Origin: Rhodospirillales bacterium
Lineage (GTDB): Bacteria; Pseudomonadota; Alphaproteobacteria; Acetobacterales; Acetobacteraceae
NCBI GenBank assembly: GCA_025351925.1
Contig: JANXVC010000119.1
Span: 1-59,932, forward strand
Length of the DNA stretch: 59,932 bases
Direction: 5' to 3'
Shown: one piece after another, positions 26,651 through 35,416 of the stretch
How the letters are laid out: each line of letters begins with the position of its first letter
How positions within the stretch are numbered: the stretch's first letter is position 1
The notes under the pieces: generated by a model
What the model saw: only the letters and a program-made list of their open reading frames with translations
Databases searched by the model: none
What the model was told of the DNA's origin: nothing
Made by a program: the position numbers and the translations under genes

Positions 26651-28426
26651 TCAGCGTCCCGCCGCGTATCCTTGCATCCCCCGCGGGTTCGCCCCGGCGA
26701 ACATCTGCCCGCCCTCCCGCCTCGCCGCCGACAGCCGGCCCTCGGACCAGTCGGGACCCGCCTCCGCCAGGTGTCCGCGCGCCAGCAGGTCGGCCACCAC
26801 CTCGGCAGGATATTGCCCCTCCAGCACCAGCTTGCCCGGCCGCGCGATGCGGGGCCAGAAGCTGCTGGGCCAGTGCTCGGAGTGGAAGCTCGGCAGGTCG
26901 ATCGCCTGCTGGATGCCCAAATTGCCGTGCACCATGCGTAAAAAGAAGATCAGCGACCATTGGTCCTGCTGCTCGCCGCCGGGCGTGCCGAACGCCATCC
27001 ATGGCGCGCCGTCGCGCAGCGCGAAGCTGGGCGACAGCGTGGTGCGCGGACGCTTGCGCGGTGCCAGGCTGTTCGGCAGCCCGTCGCGCAGCCAGAACAT
27101 CTGCCCGCGCGTGCCCATCGGGAAACCGAGGCCCGGCACCACCGGCGAGGACTGCAGCCAGCCGCCCGACGGCGTCGCGCTGACCATGTTGCCCCAGCGG
27201 TCGATCACATCGACATGCACCGTGTCGGCGCCGATCACCCCGAGCCGCGCCACCGTCGGCTCCCCAGCGCCCGGCGCCTGACCGAGCATGTCAGCACGGC
27301 GGTGCGCCTCGTGGTCCACCCATGGCTCGTAGCCCGGCACGATGCCAGGGCGCAGCTTCATGGACGCCTGCCGGCCTACCTTGCCCCGCCGCACCAGGTT
27401 GTAGTTGGGCGACAGCAGGTCATCGAGCGGGACGTCCACGAAATCCGGGTCGCCGTAATAGGCCTCGCGGTCGGCGAAGGCGAGCTTGGCGCACTCGACC
27501 ACGGTGTGCACGAAGTCGGCGCCGAGCGGGTCCATCGCGCCCACGTCAAACCCGCGCAGCAAGGCCAGTTGCTGGAGGAACACCGGCCCCTGGCTCCAGG
27601 GACCGCATTTCAGCACGGTGTGGCCGTGATAATCAAAGCGCACGGGGTCTTCAACCGTGGCTGACCACTGGGAAAAATCCTGCGCGGTCAGCAGGCCTCG
27701 ATGCCGTCGGCCGGATGCGTCGAGCACGTCCGTGTCCGCGAAGAACCGCCCTACCGCCTCGGCGACGAAACCCTGATACCAGGCCGCACTGACAGCATCG
27801 ATCCGCGCCTCCCGCGTCGCGCCGACAGCCTCCTGGCACAGGCGCTCATAGGTCTCGGCAAGCTCCGCATTCGCAAACAGCGCGCCGACCGCCGGGACGT
27901 TGCCATGCGGCAGAAACACGGCGGCGCTACTTGGCCACTCGGCCTCGAACAGCGGGCGCACCAGCTCGATGGTGGCGGGGACGCGCGGCACCAGCGGCAC
28001 GCCGTTCGCCGCGTAGCCGATCGCGTAGGCCAGAACGTCGGCCAGCTCCCAGGTGCCCCAGTCCCGCAGCATGCGGCACCACGCGCCGAACGCGCCCGGC
28101 ACCATGGCGGGTAGCAGCCCGGTCGCCGGGATCAGGTCGAGGCCGAGCGCCGCGAAGGCCGGCAGGGTCGCGGCCTCCGGGGCGACGCCCTGGCCACAGA
28201 CCACGTGCTGCGTTCCGCTGCGGGCGCTATGGACGATGATCGGCGCGTCGCCGCCGGGTCCGTTCAGGTGCGGCTCGGCGACCTGCAGGACGAAGCCCGC
28301 CGCGGCGGCGGCGTCGAATGCGTTGCCGCCGCGCTCCAGCACCGCCATGCCCACGGCCGTCGCCAGCCCGTGCGTGCTGGCGACGACGCCGAACGTGCCG
28401 GCGATTTCGGGCCGCGTGGTGAACAT
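26651..28426 (-). CDS. gamma-glutamyltransferase family protein (second copy)
   Basis: A 591-aa Ntn-hydrolase precursor. It starts RPEIAGTFGVVASTHGLATAVGMAVLERGGNAFDAAAAAGFVLQVAEPHLNGPGGD, the family pattern, and has the nucleophile Thr402 in GADTVHVDVID followed by GNMVSATPSGGW. The large residue spacing and the C-terminal block GTPGGEQQDQWSLIFFLR point to the branch often annotated as acylase or gamma-glutamyltranspeptidase without proven glutathione activity. No export signal is visible. It is divergent from phnN, with only 83 bases between starts. Confidence 0.9.
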   Translation of the reverse strand: MFTTRPEIAGTFGVVASTHGLATAVGMAVLERGGNAFDAAAAAGFVLQVAEPHLNGPGGDAPIIVHSARSGTQHVVCGQGVAPEAATLPAFAALGLDLIPATGLLPAMVPGAFGAWCRMLRDWGTWELADVLAYAIGYAANGVPLVPRVPATIELVRPLFEAEWPSSAAVFLPHGNVPAVGALFANAELAETYERLCQEAVGATREARIDAVSAAWYQGFVAEAVGRFFADTDVLDASGRRHRGLLTAQDFSQWSATVEDPVRFDYHGHTVLKCGPWSQGPVFLQQLALLRGFDVGAMDPLGADFVHTVVECAKLAFADREAYYGDPDFVDVPLDDLLSPNYNLVRRGKVGRQASMKLRPGIVPGYEPWVDHEAHRRADMLGQAPGAGEPTVARLGVIGADTVHVDVIDRWGNMVSATPSGGWLQSSPVVPGLGFPMGTRGQMFWLRDGLPNSLAPRKRPRTTLSPSFALRDGAPWMAFGTPGGEQQDQWSLIFFLRMVHGNLGIQQAIDLPSFHSEHWPSSFWPRIARPGKLVLEGQYPAEVVADLLARGHLAEAGPDWSEGRLSAARREGGQMFAGANPRGMQGYAAGR

Positions 28427-28509
28427 AGAGGGATCTCCGGGTTGCGCGGCGCGCAGGCTATCGTCAAGGTCCGCCGGGGTAAAATCTTTGCTTAAAAAGC
28501 GAGGCGCTG

Positions 28510-29061
28510 ATGCTGATCCTGATCGTGGGGCCCTCCGGGGCCGGCAAGGACACCCTGATGAACGGCGCCCGTGACGCGCTGGCGGACGACCCGCGGGTCC
28601 GTTTCGTGCGCCGCGTCATCACCCGGCCCGGCGACATGGGGCAGGAGGCGCATGAGAGCGTCGCCGAACAGGCGTTCGATCTGCGGAAGCAGGCCGGCGA
28701 CTTCGCGCTGACCTGGCGGGCGCACGGCCTGCACTACGGAATCCCGGCCGACATCTCGATGGACCTGGCGCGCGGCCGGGTGGTGGTGGTCAACGTGTCC
28801 CGCTCCGTGGTGGCGGAGGCGGCTGCCCGTTTCCCGGTCGCGGTGATCGAGATCGCGGCGCCGGCGGACGCACTGGCGCTCCGGCTGGCGGCGCGCGGGC
28901 GGGAGGACGCGGTCGATGTCGCGCGCCGGCTGTCCCGCTCCATCGAGCTGCGCCTGCCGGTGGACCGGGAGACGGTGATGAACGACGGCACGGTCGAGGA
29001 GGGCGTCGCCAAGCTGCTGGCCGCGATCACCCGCGCATGGGGAGACGCTCTGCAATCGTGA
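28510..29061 (+). CDS. phnN: ribose 1,5-bisphosphate phosphokinase
   Basis: A 183-aa P-loop kinase. Walker A is GPSGAGKD at residues 7-14, and RFVRRVITRPGD and DFALTWRAHGLHYGIP are PhnN marks. PhnN makes PRPP from ribose 1,5-bisphosphate, finishing the C-P lyase route. Unlike the other phn genes it is on the plus strand, and its last 35 bases overlap the end of the convergent DUF1045 gene. It therefore has its own promoter in the 83-base gap to the gamma-glutamyltransferase. Confidence 0.92.
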   Translation: MLILIVGPSGAGKDTLMNGARDALADDPRVRFVRRVITRPGDMGQEAHESVAEQAFDLRKQAGDFALTWRAHGLHYGIPADISMDLARGRVVVVNVSRSVVAEAAARFPVAVIEIAAPADALALRLAARGREDAVDVARRLSRSIELRLPVDRETVMNDGTVEEGVAKLLAAITRAWGDALQS

Positions 29062-29692
29062 ACGCAGCGCCGGGTCCGGCCTGGGTGAACACGCAGATCT
29101 CTTCAACCCGACGCGGATAGGGCAGGGCAGGGGCCAGATGGCTTTGCGTGGCCGGCAGGAACACGGCGTGCTCAGGCTCCGTTAGGCGCCGGGTCAACGT
29201 CATGTGGAAGCGCCACTCGTCAAATACGCCGGGATAGCCCCATCGTACCAGGTTCGCCTCGCGCGCTGCGGACAGGCTGCCCTGTCGGCGTCGTGCTAGC
29301 TCCGCCGCGTTTGGTAGGGCGCGATGGTGGTCCACGCCGGCCACGCACACATCGGCCAGGGCGTTCAGGGCAGGGCAGGGCTCGGCCTCCCGCACCGCGA
29401 GGAACCCAGACAAGTCCGCCACGTGCAGCCGCGGCATGGCGAACGGCGCCAACCCGCGCGCCAGGGCGGCCGCGTCGTCCACGAAGGCATGGTAGTTCGT
29501 GCTTAGCCGCATCGGCGGCTTCAGCGTGCAGTGGAAGCCATACAGCCGGGCGTCGGCTGTAACGGCGTGGATGTCGGGCAGGTCGGGCTGCCGCAGGGTG
29601 GCCGCGGTCTCCGGATCACGGCCGAGCCAGGCGCATCCAGCGCGCCACAGCGGATCGGACAAGGCGGGGGCGTAGTAAAGCGCGACCCGCAT
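29027..29692 (-). CDS. DUF1045 phosphonate-cluster protein (2H phosphoesterase fold)
   Basis: A 221-aa protein of the DUF1045 family, which is found in C-P lyase clusters and belongs to the 2H phosphoesterase superfamily. Both HxT motifs are present: H54/T56 in FHCTLKPP and H163/T165 in FHMTLTRR. By analogy with PhnPP-type phosphodiesterases it may open cyclic ribose phosphate, a step done by PhnP in E. coli, and no phnP is seen here; this is inference. It sits 54 bases downstream of phnM in the same direction and overlaps phnN by 35 bases. Confidence 0.88.
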   Translation of the reverse strand: MRVALYYAPALSDPLWRAGCAWLGRDPETAATLRQPDLPDIHAVTADARLYGFHCTLKPPMRLSTNYHAFVDDAAALARGLAPFAMPRLHVADLSGFLAVREAEPCPALNALADVCVAGVDHHRALPNAAELARRRQGSLSAAREANLVRWGYPGVFDEWRFHMTLTRRLTEPEHAVFLPATQSHLAPALPYPRRVEEICVFTQAGPGAAFTIAERLPMRG

Positions 29693-29746
29693 GATCAGTT
29701 CCCCTGCTCCGCAGGCATGGTCAGTTTACCCGCTCTGCAAGCATGC

Positions 29747-30883
29747 CTAGGCGACCCGCTCCCCGCCGCGCCAGACTTGGCGGACGACCGGCATGCCCTC
29801 GTGCTCCCGCACGTGCACCAGATCGGCGCGCAGCCCGGGCGCAATCCGGCCGCGGTCATGCAGCCCGGCCATGCGGGCCGGGTTCGCCGTCACCATCGCG
29901 ACGCCCTGCGCTAGGCTGATGCCGGTCTGCGCCACGCTGGCAAAAGCCGCTTCCAGCATGCTGGACGGCACGTAGTCGCTGGCATAGGCGTCCACTACGC
30001 CGCGCCGCACCAGGTCGGCCGCCGCGACATTGCCGGAGTGCGAGCCGCCGCGCACGATGTTGGGCGCGCCGGCGATCACGCCCATGCCGTGCGCCCGCGC
30101 CTCGGCCGCTGCCAGCATGGAGACCGGGAACTCGCTGATGCGGATGCCGTCGGCCGCGTTCTCCGCCACCTCCTCGGCGGTGTTGTCGTCGTGGCTGGCG
30201 AGCACGATGGCGAGCGGCACGATGCGCTCCAGCAGGCGGCGGCGGTTCGGACTCCGCGTTCTCGCGCGCTGGTCCTGCAGCTCCAGGATGCGGCCCTCGA
30301 TCCAGGCGCTGGCGTGCCCCTCCCGCAACCGCATCTTCCGGTAGCGATCGAGGTTCGCGTACTGGCCGACGCCGGGGCTGTGGTCCATCAGGCTGACCAT
30401 GCGTACGCGGGGGTGCTCGGCGACGGGGTCGAGCAGATCCATCATGTCGGGCGCCGGCAGCTCGCAGCGCAGATGCAGGAAGTGCTCGGACTTCAGCAGC
30501 CCAGTGTCGGCCAGCGCGTCCAGGTCGGCGACGCCGTCGCGGAAGGTGAGCACGCGGTCCTTGTCGAAGCCGAGGTCGCCGAGGCACAGCGCGTCCAATA
30601 CCGTCGTCACGCCCGCCGCGGCACACTGCGCGTCATGCGCCACCATGGCGGAGCGCGACGGCCAGCGCGCGTTGCTGCGGGGCTGCACCTGGCGCTCCAG
30701 GTTGTCGGTGTGCACATCGACGACGCCGGGCATCAGCGTGTCGCGGCCGAGGTCCACCGCACCCGGCGCCGAGCTGCGGTGGCCCGGCTGCACCTCCACG
30801 ATGCGGCCGTCCTCCAGCAGGACGGTGCCGAGCACGACCTCGTTCTGCAGCACGAGGCGGGCGTTGGTGAGGATCGTTGTCAT
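29747..30883 (-). CDS. phnM: alpha-D-ribose 1-methylphosphonate 5-triphosphate diphosphatase
   Basis: A 378-aa amidohydrolase-fold diphosphatase. Metal-binding residues are in GVVDVHTDNLERQ (the PhnM variant of HxH), in LVSLMDHSPG-type sequence (here VSLMDHSPGVGQY) and in LASHDDNT. The C-terminus LRADLVHVREHEGMPVVRQVWRGGERVA is typical. It removes diphosphate from the triphosphate made by PhnIGHL before C-P cleavage. The start overlaps the phnL stop by ATGA. Confidence 0.94.
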   Translation of the reverse strand: MTTILTNARLVLQNEVVLGTVLLEDGRIVEVQPGHRSSAPGAVDLGRDTLMPGVVDVHTDNLERQVQPRSNARWPSRSAMVAHDAQCAAAGVTTVLDALCLGDLGFDKDRVLTFRDGVADLDALADTGLLKSEHFLHLRCELPAPDMMDLLDPVAEHPRVRMVSLMDHSPGVGQYANLDRYRKMRLREGHASAWIEGRILELQDQRARTRSPNRRRLLERIVPLAIVLASHDDNTAEEVAENAADGIRISEFPVSMLAAAEARAHGMGVIAGAPNIVRGGSHSGNVAAADLVRRGVVDAYASDYVPSSMLEAAFASVAQTGISLAQGVAMVTANPARMAGLHDRGRIAPGLRADLVHVREHEGMPVVRQVWRGGERVA

Positions 30884-31575
30884 GCGGCGTCCCGGTGGGG
30901 TTGAACATTCAGCGTGCGGCGGGCGACGGCGCCCCGGACCGCGGCGTCGTGGAAGATGCCGACGACCGCGGCGCCGCGACGGGTCGCCTCGCGGATCAGC
31001 CCTATCACGATATCGCGGTTCGCGTCATCGAGCGTCGCGGTCGGCTCGTCCAGCAGCAGCACCGGGTGTCCGGCGATGAAGCCGCGCGCCAGGTTCACCC
31101 GCTGCTGCTCGCCGCCCGAGAACGTCGCCGGCGGCAGCGCCTGCAGCCGATGCGGGATATTGAGCCGGTCGAGCAGCGCAGCAGCAGCCCGCCGCGCCTG
31201 GTCCAGCGGCACGCCGCGCGCCACCGCAGGCTCGGCCACCACGTCCAGCGCCGGCACGCGCGGCACCACGCGGAGGAACTGGCTGACGTAGCCGAGGCTG
31301 TCCCGCCGCACCCGCAGCACCAAACGCGGGTCGGCGCGGGCGATATCGACCATGACGCCGCCGTGCCGGATCAGGATGCTTCCGGCGTCGGCGCGGTACG
31401 AGCCATACAGGCTGCGCATCAGCGTGGACTTGCCGGCGCCCGACGGTCCCGACAGCGCGACGCACTCGCCCGCGCGGACCTGCAGATCGACGCCGTCCAG
31501 CACCGGGATGCGCGTGCCGCCCTGCAGATGCAGGACAAAGGTCTTCGCGATCCCACGCGCCTCCAGCATCATCAT
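30880..31575 (-). CDS. phnL: phosphonate C-P lyase ATP-binding subunit
   Basis: A 231-aa ABC-type ATPase. Walker A is GPSGAGKST near residue 39, the signature FSGGEQQRVNLARGF near 147, and Walker B VLLLDEPTATLD near 171. PhnL acts with PhnG, PhnH and PhnI in the C-P lyase core pathway and is not a transporter subunit. It overlaps phnK and phnM by four bases on each side. Confidence 0.93.
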   Translation of the reverse strand: MMMLEARGIAKTFVLHLQGGTRIPVLDGVDLQVRAGECVALSGPSGAGKSTLMRSLYGSYRADAGSILIRHGGVMVDIARADPRLVLRVRRDSLGYVSQFLRVVPRVPALDVVAEPAVARGVPLDQARRAAAALLDRLNIPHRLQALPPATFSGGEQQRVNLARGFIAGHPVLLLDEPTATLDDANRDIVIGLIREATRRGAAVVGIFHDAAVRGAVARRTLNVQPHRDAA

Positions 31576-32345
31576 GCCGAAAGCACCGAGCTGACGAGAA
31601 GCTGGGTGTAGGGGTGCTGCGGGTCGTCCAGCACCTGATCGGTCAGCCCAGACTCGATCACCCGGCCGCCCTGCATCACCAAGAGCCGCCCGGCCAGCAG
31701 CCGCGCCACGGCGATGTCGTGCGTCACCAGCACGACAGCGATGCCGAGCCGGGTCACCAAGGTGCGGATCAGGTCGAGCAGCCGCGCCTGCACCGAGACG
31801 TCGAGACCGCCGGTCGGCTCGTCCATGAACACCAGGCGCGGATGCGTCACCAGGGTACGGGCGATCTGCAGGCGCTGCAGCATGCCGCCGGAAAAGGTGT
31901 GCGGCAGATCGTCGATGCGGGCGGGGTCGATCTCCACCTGCGCCAGCCAGTCCTGCGCTGCGGCACGGATGTCACCGTAGTGGCGGATGCCCTGCGCCAT
32001 CAGGCGCTCGCCGACATTGCCGCCGGCCGAGACGCGCATACGCAGGCTGTCGCGCGGGTTCTGGTGGACGAAGCCCCAGTCGGACCGGTGCAGCGCCCGG
32101 AGCTGCGGGGCCGGCATGGCGTGCAGGTCGTGCAGATGTCGGGCGGGATCGCGATACCACACGGTACCGGCGTCGGGCGCCATGCGGCCCGACAGCACAT
32201 TGAGCAACGTGGTCTTGCCCGAGCCGGACTCGCCGACGACGGCCAGCACCTCGCCGGGCCATAGATCGGCATGCACCTCGTCGAGTGCCGTGATGGGGCC
32301 GAATGTCAGGCCGAGGCCGCGCGCGGACAACAGCGCATCGCTCAC
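31572..32345 (-). CDS. phnK: phosphonate C-P lyase ATP-binding subunit
   Basis: A 257-aa ABC-type ATPase of the PhnK group. Walker A is GESGSGKTT near residue 38, and the insert WYRDPARHLHDLHAMPAPQLRALHRSDWGFVHQNPRDSLRM is characteristic of PhnK; Walker B is LVFMDEPTGGLD. PhnK docks on the PhnGHIJ core and drives ATP-dependent turnover. The start overlaps the phnJ stop by ATGA. Confidence 0.94.
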   Translation of the reverse strand: MSDALLSARGLGLTFGPITALDEVHADLWPGEVLAVVGESGSGKTTLLNVLSGRMAPDAGTVWYRDPARHLHDLHAMPAPQLRALHRSDWGFVHQNPRDSLRMRVSAGGNVGERLMAQGIRHYGDIRAAAQDWLAQVEIDPARIDDLPHTFSGGMLQRLQIARTLVTHPRLVFMDEPTGGLDVSVQARLLDLIRTLVTRLGIAVVLVTHDIAVARLLAGRLLVMQGGRVIESGLTDQVLDDPQHPYTQLLVSSVLSA

Positions 32346-33193
32346 GCTGCATTCCCCTGGATGGCGGCTGCGGCAGCCCGTTCATTGCAATAGTCAGTAT
32401 CCGAGCAAACAAACATCCGCGTGCCCTGGTCGTCGGTGACGACCTCGTCCAAATAGCTGTCATCCGCGCCGCACAGCGCACAAATCCCGGGCGCGCGGCC
32501 GGCACGGAATGGGTGGTCGTCGAAGTCGAGCGACCGCACCGCGGTATAGGGCGGCACCGCGTAGATGCGCTTCTCCCGTCCGGCGCCGAACAACTGCAGC
32601 GCCGGCGACATGTGCAGCTTCGGGTTGTCGAAGGCCGGGATCGGCGACGGTGACATCAGATAACGGCCATTCACCATCACCGGAAAATCATAGCTATTGG
32701 CGACCCGGCCGTAGCGCGCGATGTCTTCGTATAGCTTGACATGCATCAGGCCGTATTCCTGCAGCCCATGCATGCGCGTCGTCTCGGCCCGGCTCGGCTC
32801 CAGCCGCGCCATCGGCTCCGGCAGCGGCACCTGATAGACCAGAATTTGACCCTCGTGCAGCGGGGTCTCCGGGATGCGGTGCCGGGTCTGGATGATCGTG
32901 GCGTCCACGGTGCGCGTCGTGGTGGCGACCCCAGCGGTGCGGGCAAAGAAGCGCCGGATCGACACCGCGTTGGTCGTGTCGTCGGCGCCCTGGTCGATCA
33001 CCTTCAGCACGTCGGGCGGGCCCAGGATGCTGGCCGTCACCTGGATGCCGCCGGTGCCCCAACCATAGGGCAGCGGCATCTCCCGGCTGCCGAACGGAAT
33101 TTGGTGCCCAGGGATCGCCACCGCTTTCAGGATCGCCCGACGGATCATCCGCTTGGTCTGCTCGTCCAAGTAGGCAAAGTTGTAGCCGCTCAC
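32342..33193 (-). CDS. phnJ: C-P lyase radical SAM subunit
   Basis: A 283-aa PhnJ, the radical-SAM enzyme that breaks the carbon-phosphorus bond of ribose-1-phosphonate 5-phosphate. The unusual cluster-binding cysteines are present with E. coli spacing: C238, C241, C263 and C269 (E. coli 241, 244, 266, 272). The N-terminal block YNFAYLDEQTKRMIRRAILKAVAIPGHQIPFGSREMPLPYGWGTGG is strongly conserved and includes the glycine used for the radical. The gene overlaps phnI and phnK. Confidence 0.96.
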   Translation of the reverse strand: MSGYNFAYLDEQTKRMIRRAILKAVAIPGHQIPFGSREMPLPYGWGTGGIQVTASILGPPDVLKVIDQGADDTTNAVSIRRFFARTAGVATTTRTVDATIIQTRHRIPETPLHEGQILVYQVPLPEPMARLEPSRAETTRMHGLQEYGLMHVKLYEDIARYGRVANSYDFPVMVNGRYLMSPSPIPAFDNPKLHMSPALQLFGAGREKRIYAVPPYTAVRSLDFDDHPFRAGRAPGICALCGADDSYLDEVVTDDQGTRMFVCSDTDYCNERAAAAAIQGNAA

Positions 33194-34260
33194 TTGCTAG
33201 TACCCTCGGCGTCGGCCCGCATCCGCCGCACTGTCTCCAATTCGCTCTGGAAGTCCACGTAGTGCGGCAGCTTCAGATGCTCGACGAAGCCGGTCGCCTC
33301 CACGTTGTCGCAGTGCGACAGCACGAACTCCACATCCTGCGCCGGCGCCTCCGCGGGTTCGCCGAGCTCCGCCCCGCGCATCGCACGGTCCACCAGCGCC
33401 ATGCCCATTACCCGGCGCTCCGAGTGGCCGAAGCACAGCCCATAGCCGCGGGTGAACTGCGGCGGTGCCGTGCGGCTGCCGGTGAACTGGTTCACCATCT
33501 GGCACTCCGTCAGCACGACGTCGCCGATGTCGATGGCAAAGCCGAGCTCCGGCGGCTCGATCTCCACGCTCGCCTCGCCCACGCGCAGCTCGCCCACGAA
33601 GGGATGGTTGTTGCCGTAGCCGCGCTGCGTCAAATAGCCGAGCGCCAGCAGGAAACCCTCGTCGCCGCGCGCCAGGGCCTGGAGGCGGACGTCGCGCGCG
33701 GCGGGAAACGCCAACGGATCGCGCGTCAGGTCGCCAGGCGCATCATCCGATTTGGCTTCGTCCGGCTCGACCAGCCCTTCCTGACCGAGGATGCCGAAGG
33801 CGGGTGCGAGCGGCTGCGGCTCGGCATCGACCTCGGCTGGGGCGGCCGGCGCGTCCGGCAGAGCGAAATCGAGCAGCCGGTGCGTGTAGTCGTAGGTCGG
33901 CCCCAATACCTGGCCGCCCGGCAGGTCCTTAAAAATGGCGGAGACCCGGCGGATCGCCAGCATCGCCGCGGTGTCCACCGGCCGGCCATAGGCGAAGCGG
34001 GGCAGGGTGGTGCGGTAGGCGCGGAGCAGGAACGCGGCCTCGATCAGGTCGCCCTGCGCCTGCTGGATCGCCAGCGCCGCCAGCTCCCGGTCATACAGCG
34101 ACCCCTCCGCCATTACGCGGTCCACCGCGCGGCCCAGTTGCTCGGCAATCTGTGCGGTGGTGAGCGCCGGGACCGCCGGATCGCCGCGCCGCTCCGCCGC
34201 GAGCCAGGCGTGCGCTGCGTCGATCGCCCGCTCGCCCCCCTTTACGGCGACGTAGGCCAT
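33190..34260 (-). CDS. phnI: C-P lyase nucleosidase subunit
   Basis: A 356-aa PhnI, the nucleosidase subunit that, with PhnGHL, attaches phosphonate to the ribose of ATP with loss of adenine. Blocks such as MAYVAVKGGERAIDAAHAW at the start and QGDLIEAAFLLRAYRTTLPRFAYG and NHPFVGELRVGEA later are typical. The ATG follows the phnH stop directly (TAG then ATG), so coupling is tight. Confidence 0.95.
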   Translation of the reverse strand: MAYVAVKGGERAIDAAHAWLAAERRGDPAVPALTTAQIAEQLGRAVDRVMAEGSLYDRELAALAIQQAQGDLIEAAFLLRAYRTTLPRFAYGRPVDTAAMLAIRRVSAIFKDLPGGQVLGPTYDYTHRLLDFALPDAPAAPAEVDAEPQPLAPAFGILGQEGLVEPDEAKSDDAPGDLTRDPLAFPAARDVRLQALARGDEGFLLALGYLTQRGYGNNHPFVGELRVGEASVEIEPPELGFAIDIGDVVLTECQMVNQFTGSRTAPPQFTRGYGLCFGHSERRVMGMALVDRAMRGAELGEPAEAPAQDVEFVLSHCDNVEATGFVEHLKLPHYVDFQSELETVRRMRADAEGTSK

Positions 34261-34851
34261 CTATGCCTTCCCAAACCAGGCTTGGCGGATCTGGACGGTG
34301 CGGGGCAGCGCCGCGATCCGGTCCCCGGCGCACAGGATCACGTCCACGCCGCGCGGGAACAGCGCGTGGTTCGCCGCCCACTCGGCGACGAACCCGGCCG
34401 GCAGCCCATCCACCTCAAGGATCGCCGGCGCTGCCAAACCGGGTCCCGACAACTCGAATGCGGCACCTCGGCCGAGCGCCGCCACCTGCAGGATGATCGT
34501 CGCGCTGAGCTCAGGCGCGTCGTCGGTTCCCGCCGGAAACGCGTCCAGCCGCACCGGCTCCAGCGCCAGCGCCAGAGTGGCGGCCGTTGCCGCGGCGATC
34601 GGAGCGCCGCAATGGAAGGTGATCCAATCCCGCGCCGCCATCGCCGCCTGGTCGAGCCAGATCGGCGTGTCGGCGTCGGCAAGCGTCAGCAGCACGGCCG
34701 CGGTCGCCGCGTCGAGCATCGGCGGCGGGTCCAGTGCCGTCACCGTGTGGACCTGTCCCGGACGCGCCATCGCGTCCAGCACCGCGCGAAAGCAGGCCTG
34801 GCTGTCCTGCACCGGGTCGGGGAAGCCGGGATGGGTGATGCTCACGCGCAC
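34261..34851 (-). CDS. phnH: C-P lyase subunit
   Basis: A 196-aa PhnH. It begins VSITHPGFPDPVQDSQACFRAVLDAMARPGQ, the standard PhnH pattern, and ends with the FPRGVDVILCAGDRIAALPRTVQI block. Starts are GTG at 34851 or 34845; no ATG is in frame. A GGAG lies about 13 bases upstream of the first. A 13-bp direct repeat with sequence cgctcatgaacgc occurs across the phnG/phnH junction. Confidence 0.92.
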   Translation of the reverse strand: MRVSITHPGFPDPVQDSQACFRAVLDAMARPGQVHTVTALDPPPMLDAATAAVLLTLADADTPIWLDQAAMAARDWITFHCGAPIAAATAATLALALEPVRLDAFPAGTDDAPELSATIILQVAALGRGAAFELSGPGLAAPAILEVDGLPAGFVAEWAANHALFPRGVDVILCAGDRIAALPRTVQIRQAWFGKA

Positions 34852-34870
34852 TCGCTCATGAACGCTCCGC

Positions 34871-35323
34871 TCATGAACGCATTGTTGCTAAGGTGAAGAA
34901 CTGTACTTTGGTCGCCGCGGCGCGCCGGGCCAACGTGTCGCGCCGCGCCGCCTGCGCCAGTGCCAAGGGCTGCACCACCGCGACGTCCAGCTCAGACTGC
35001 CGCGCCGGGTCCTGCAGCGCCGCATCGAGCGCCGCCGCCAGCTCCGCCTGCCGGAGGTCGCGGCCCAGGCAGTAGGCGTGGCCCACCCACCCCTCCGCCG
35101 TCCGCACCGTGCAGCGCGCGACGGTGGCCTCGCCCAGGTTGAACGCCGGCCCGGTGCCGCCCGCCCGGCCGCGCAGCATCACTAGTCCAATCTCCGGCCC
35201 GCGCAGCCGGGTGAACACCGGCAGGCGCCCTTCGGCCGACGTCGCCAGCTCCGAAGCAGTGGCGCGGGCGAGCACGGCCATCCAGCGGCGGCGATCCAGC
35301 GGGTTGGCGGAAGTGACAGGCAT
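34871..35323 (-). CDS. phnG: C-P lyase subunit
   Basis: A 150-aa PhnG, first gene of the C-P lyase operon. RRRWMAVLARATASELATSAEG at the start and FNLGEATVARCTVRTAEGWVGHAYCLGRDLRQAELAAALDAAL are conserved PhnG features. The ATG at 35323 follows GGAG, 13 bases downstream of a perfect palindrome. The frame is open for 17 codons further up but crosses the palindrome, which is then more likely control DNA. Confidence 0.94.
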   Translation of the reverse strand: MPVTSANPLDRRRWMAVLARATASELATSAEGRLPVFTRLRGPEIGLVMLRGRAGGTGPAFNLGEATVARCTVRTAEGWVGHAYCLGRDLRQAELAAALDAALQDPARQSELDVAVVQPLALAQAARRDTLARRAAATKVQFFTLATMRS

Positions 35324-35335
35324 TGCGGCTCCAAT

Positions 35336-35349
35336 GTTGTCTAGACAAC
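35336..35349. promoter_or_regulatory. 14-bp perfect palindrome, probable PhnF operator
   Basis: The sequence GTTGTCTAGACAAC is a perfect inverted repeat. It lies between the divergent phnG (start 35323) and phnF (start 35417). The TTGT-n4-ACAA core is the type of site bound by HutC-subfamily GntR regulators, to which PhnF belongs. Only one copy was found. Binding is inferred. Confidence 0.72.
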
Positions 35350-35416
35350 TACGTGTCCGACCCGGTAGCGTCAAGTCGAAGGCGCACGGCAGAGTGCCGA
35401 GGAGGGTGACGATTGC

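Noticed and set aside
33262-34896. Open frame of 544 codons on the plus strand
   Set aside because: It is antisense of phnI and phnH, which are fully conserved genes.
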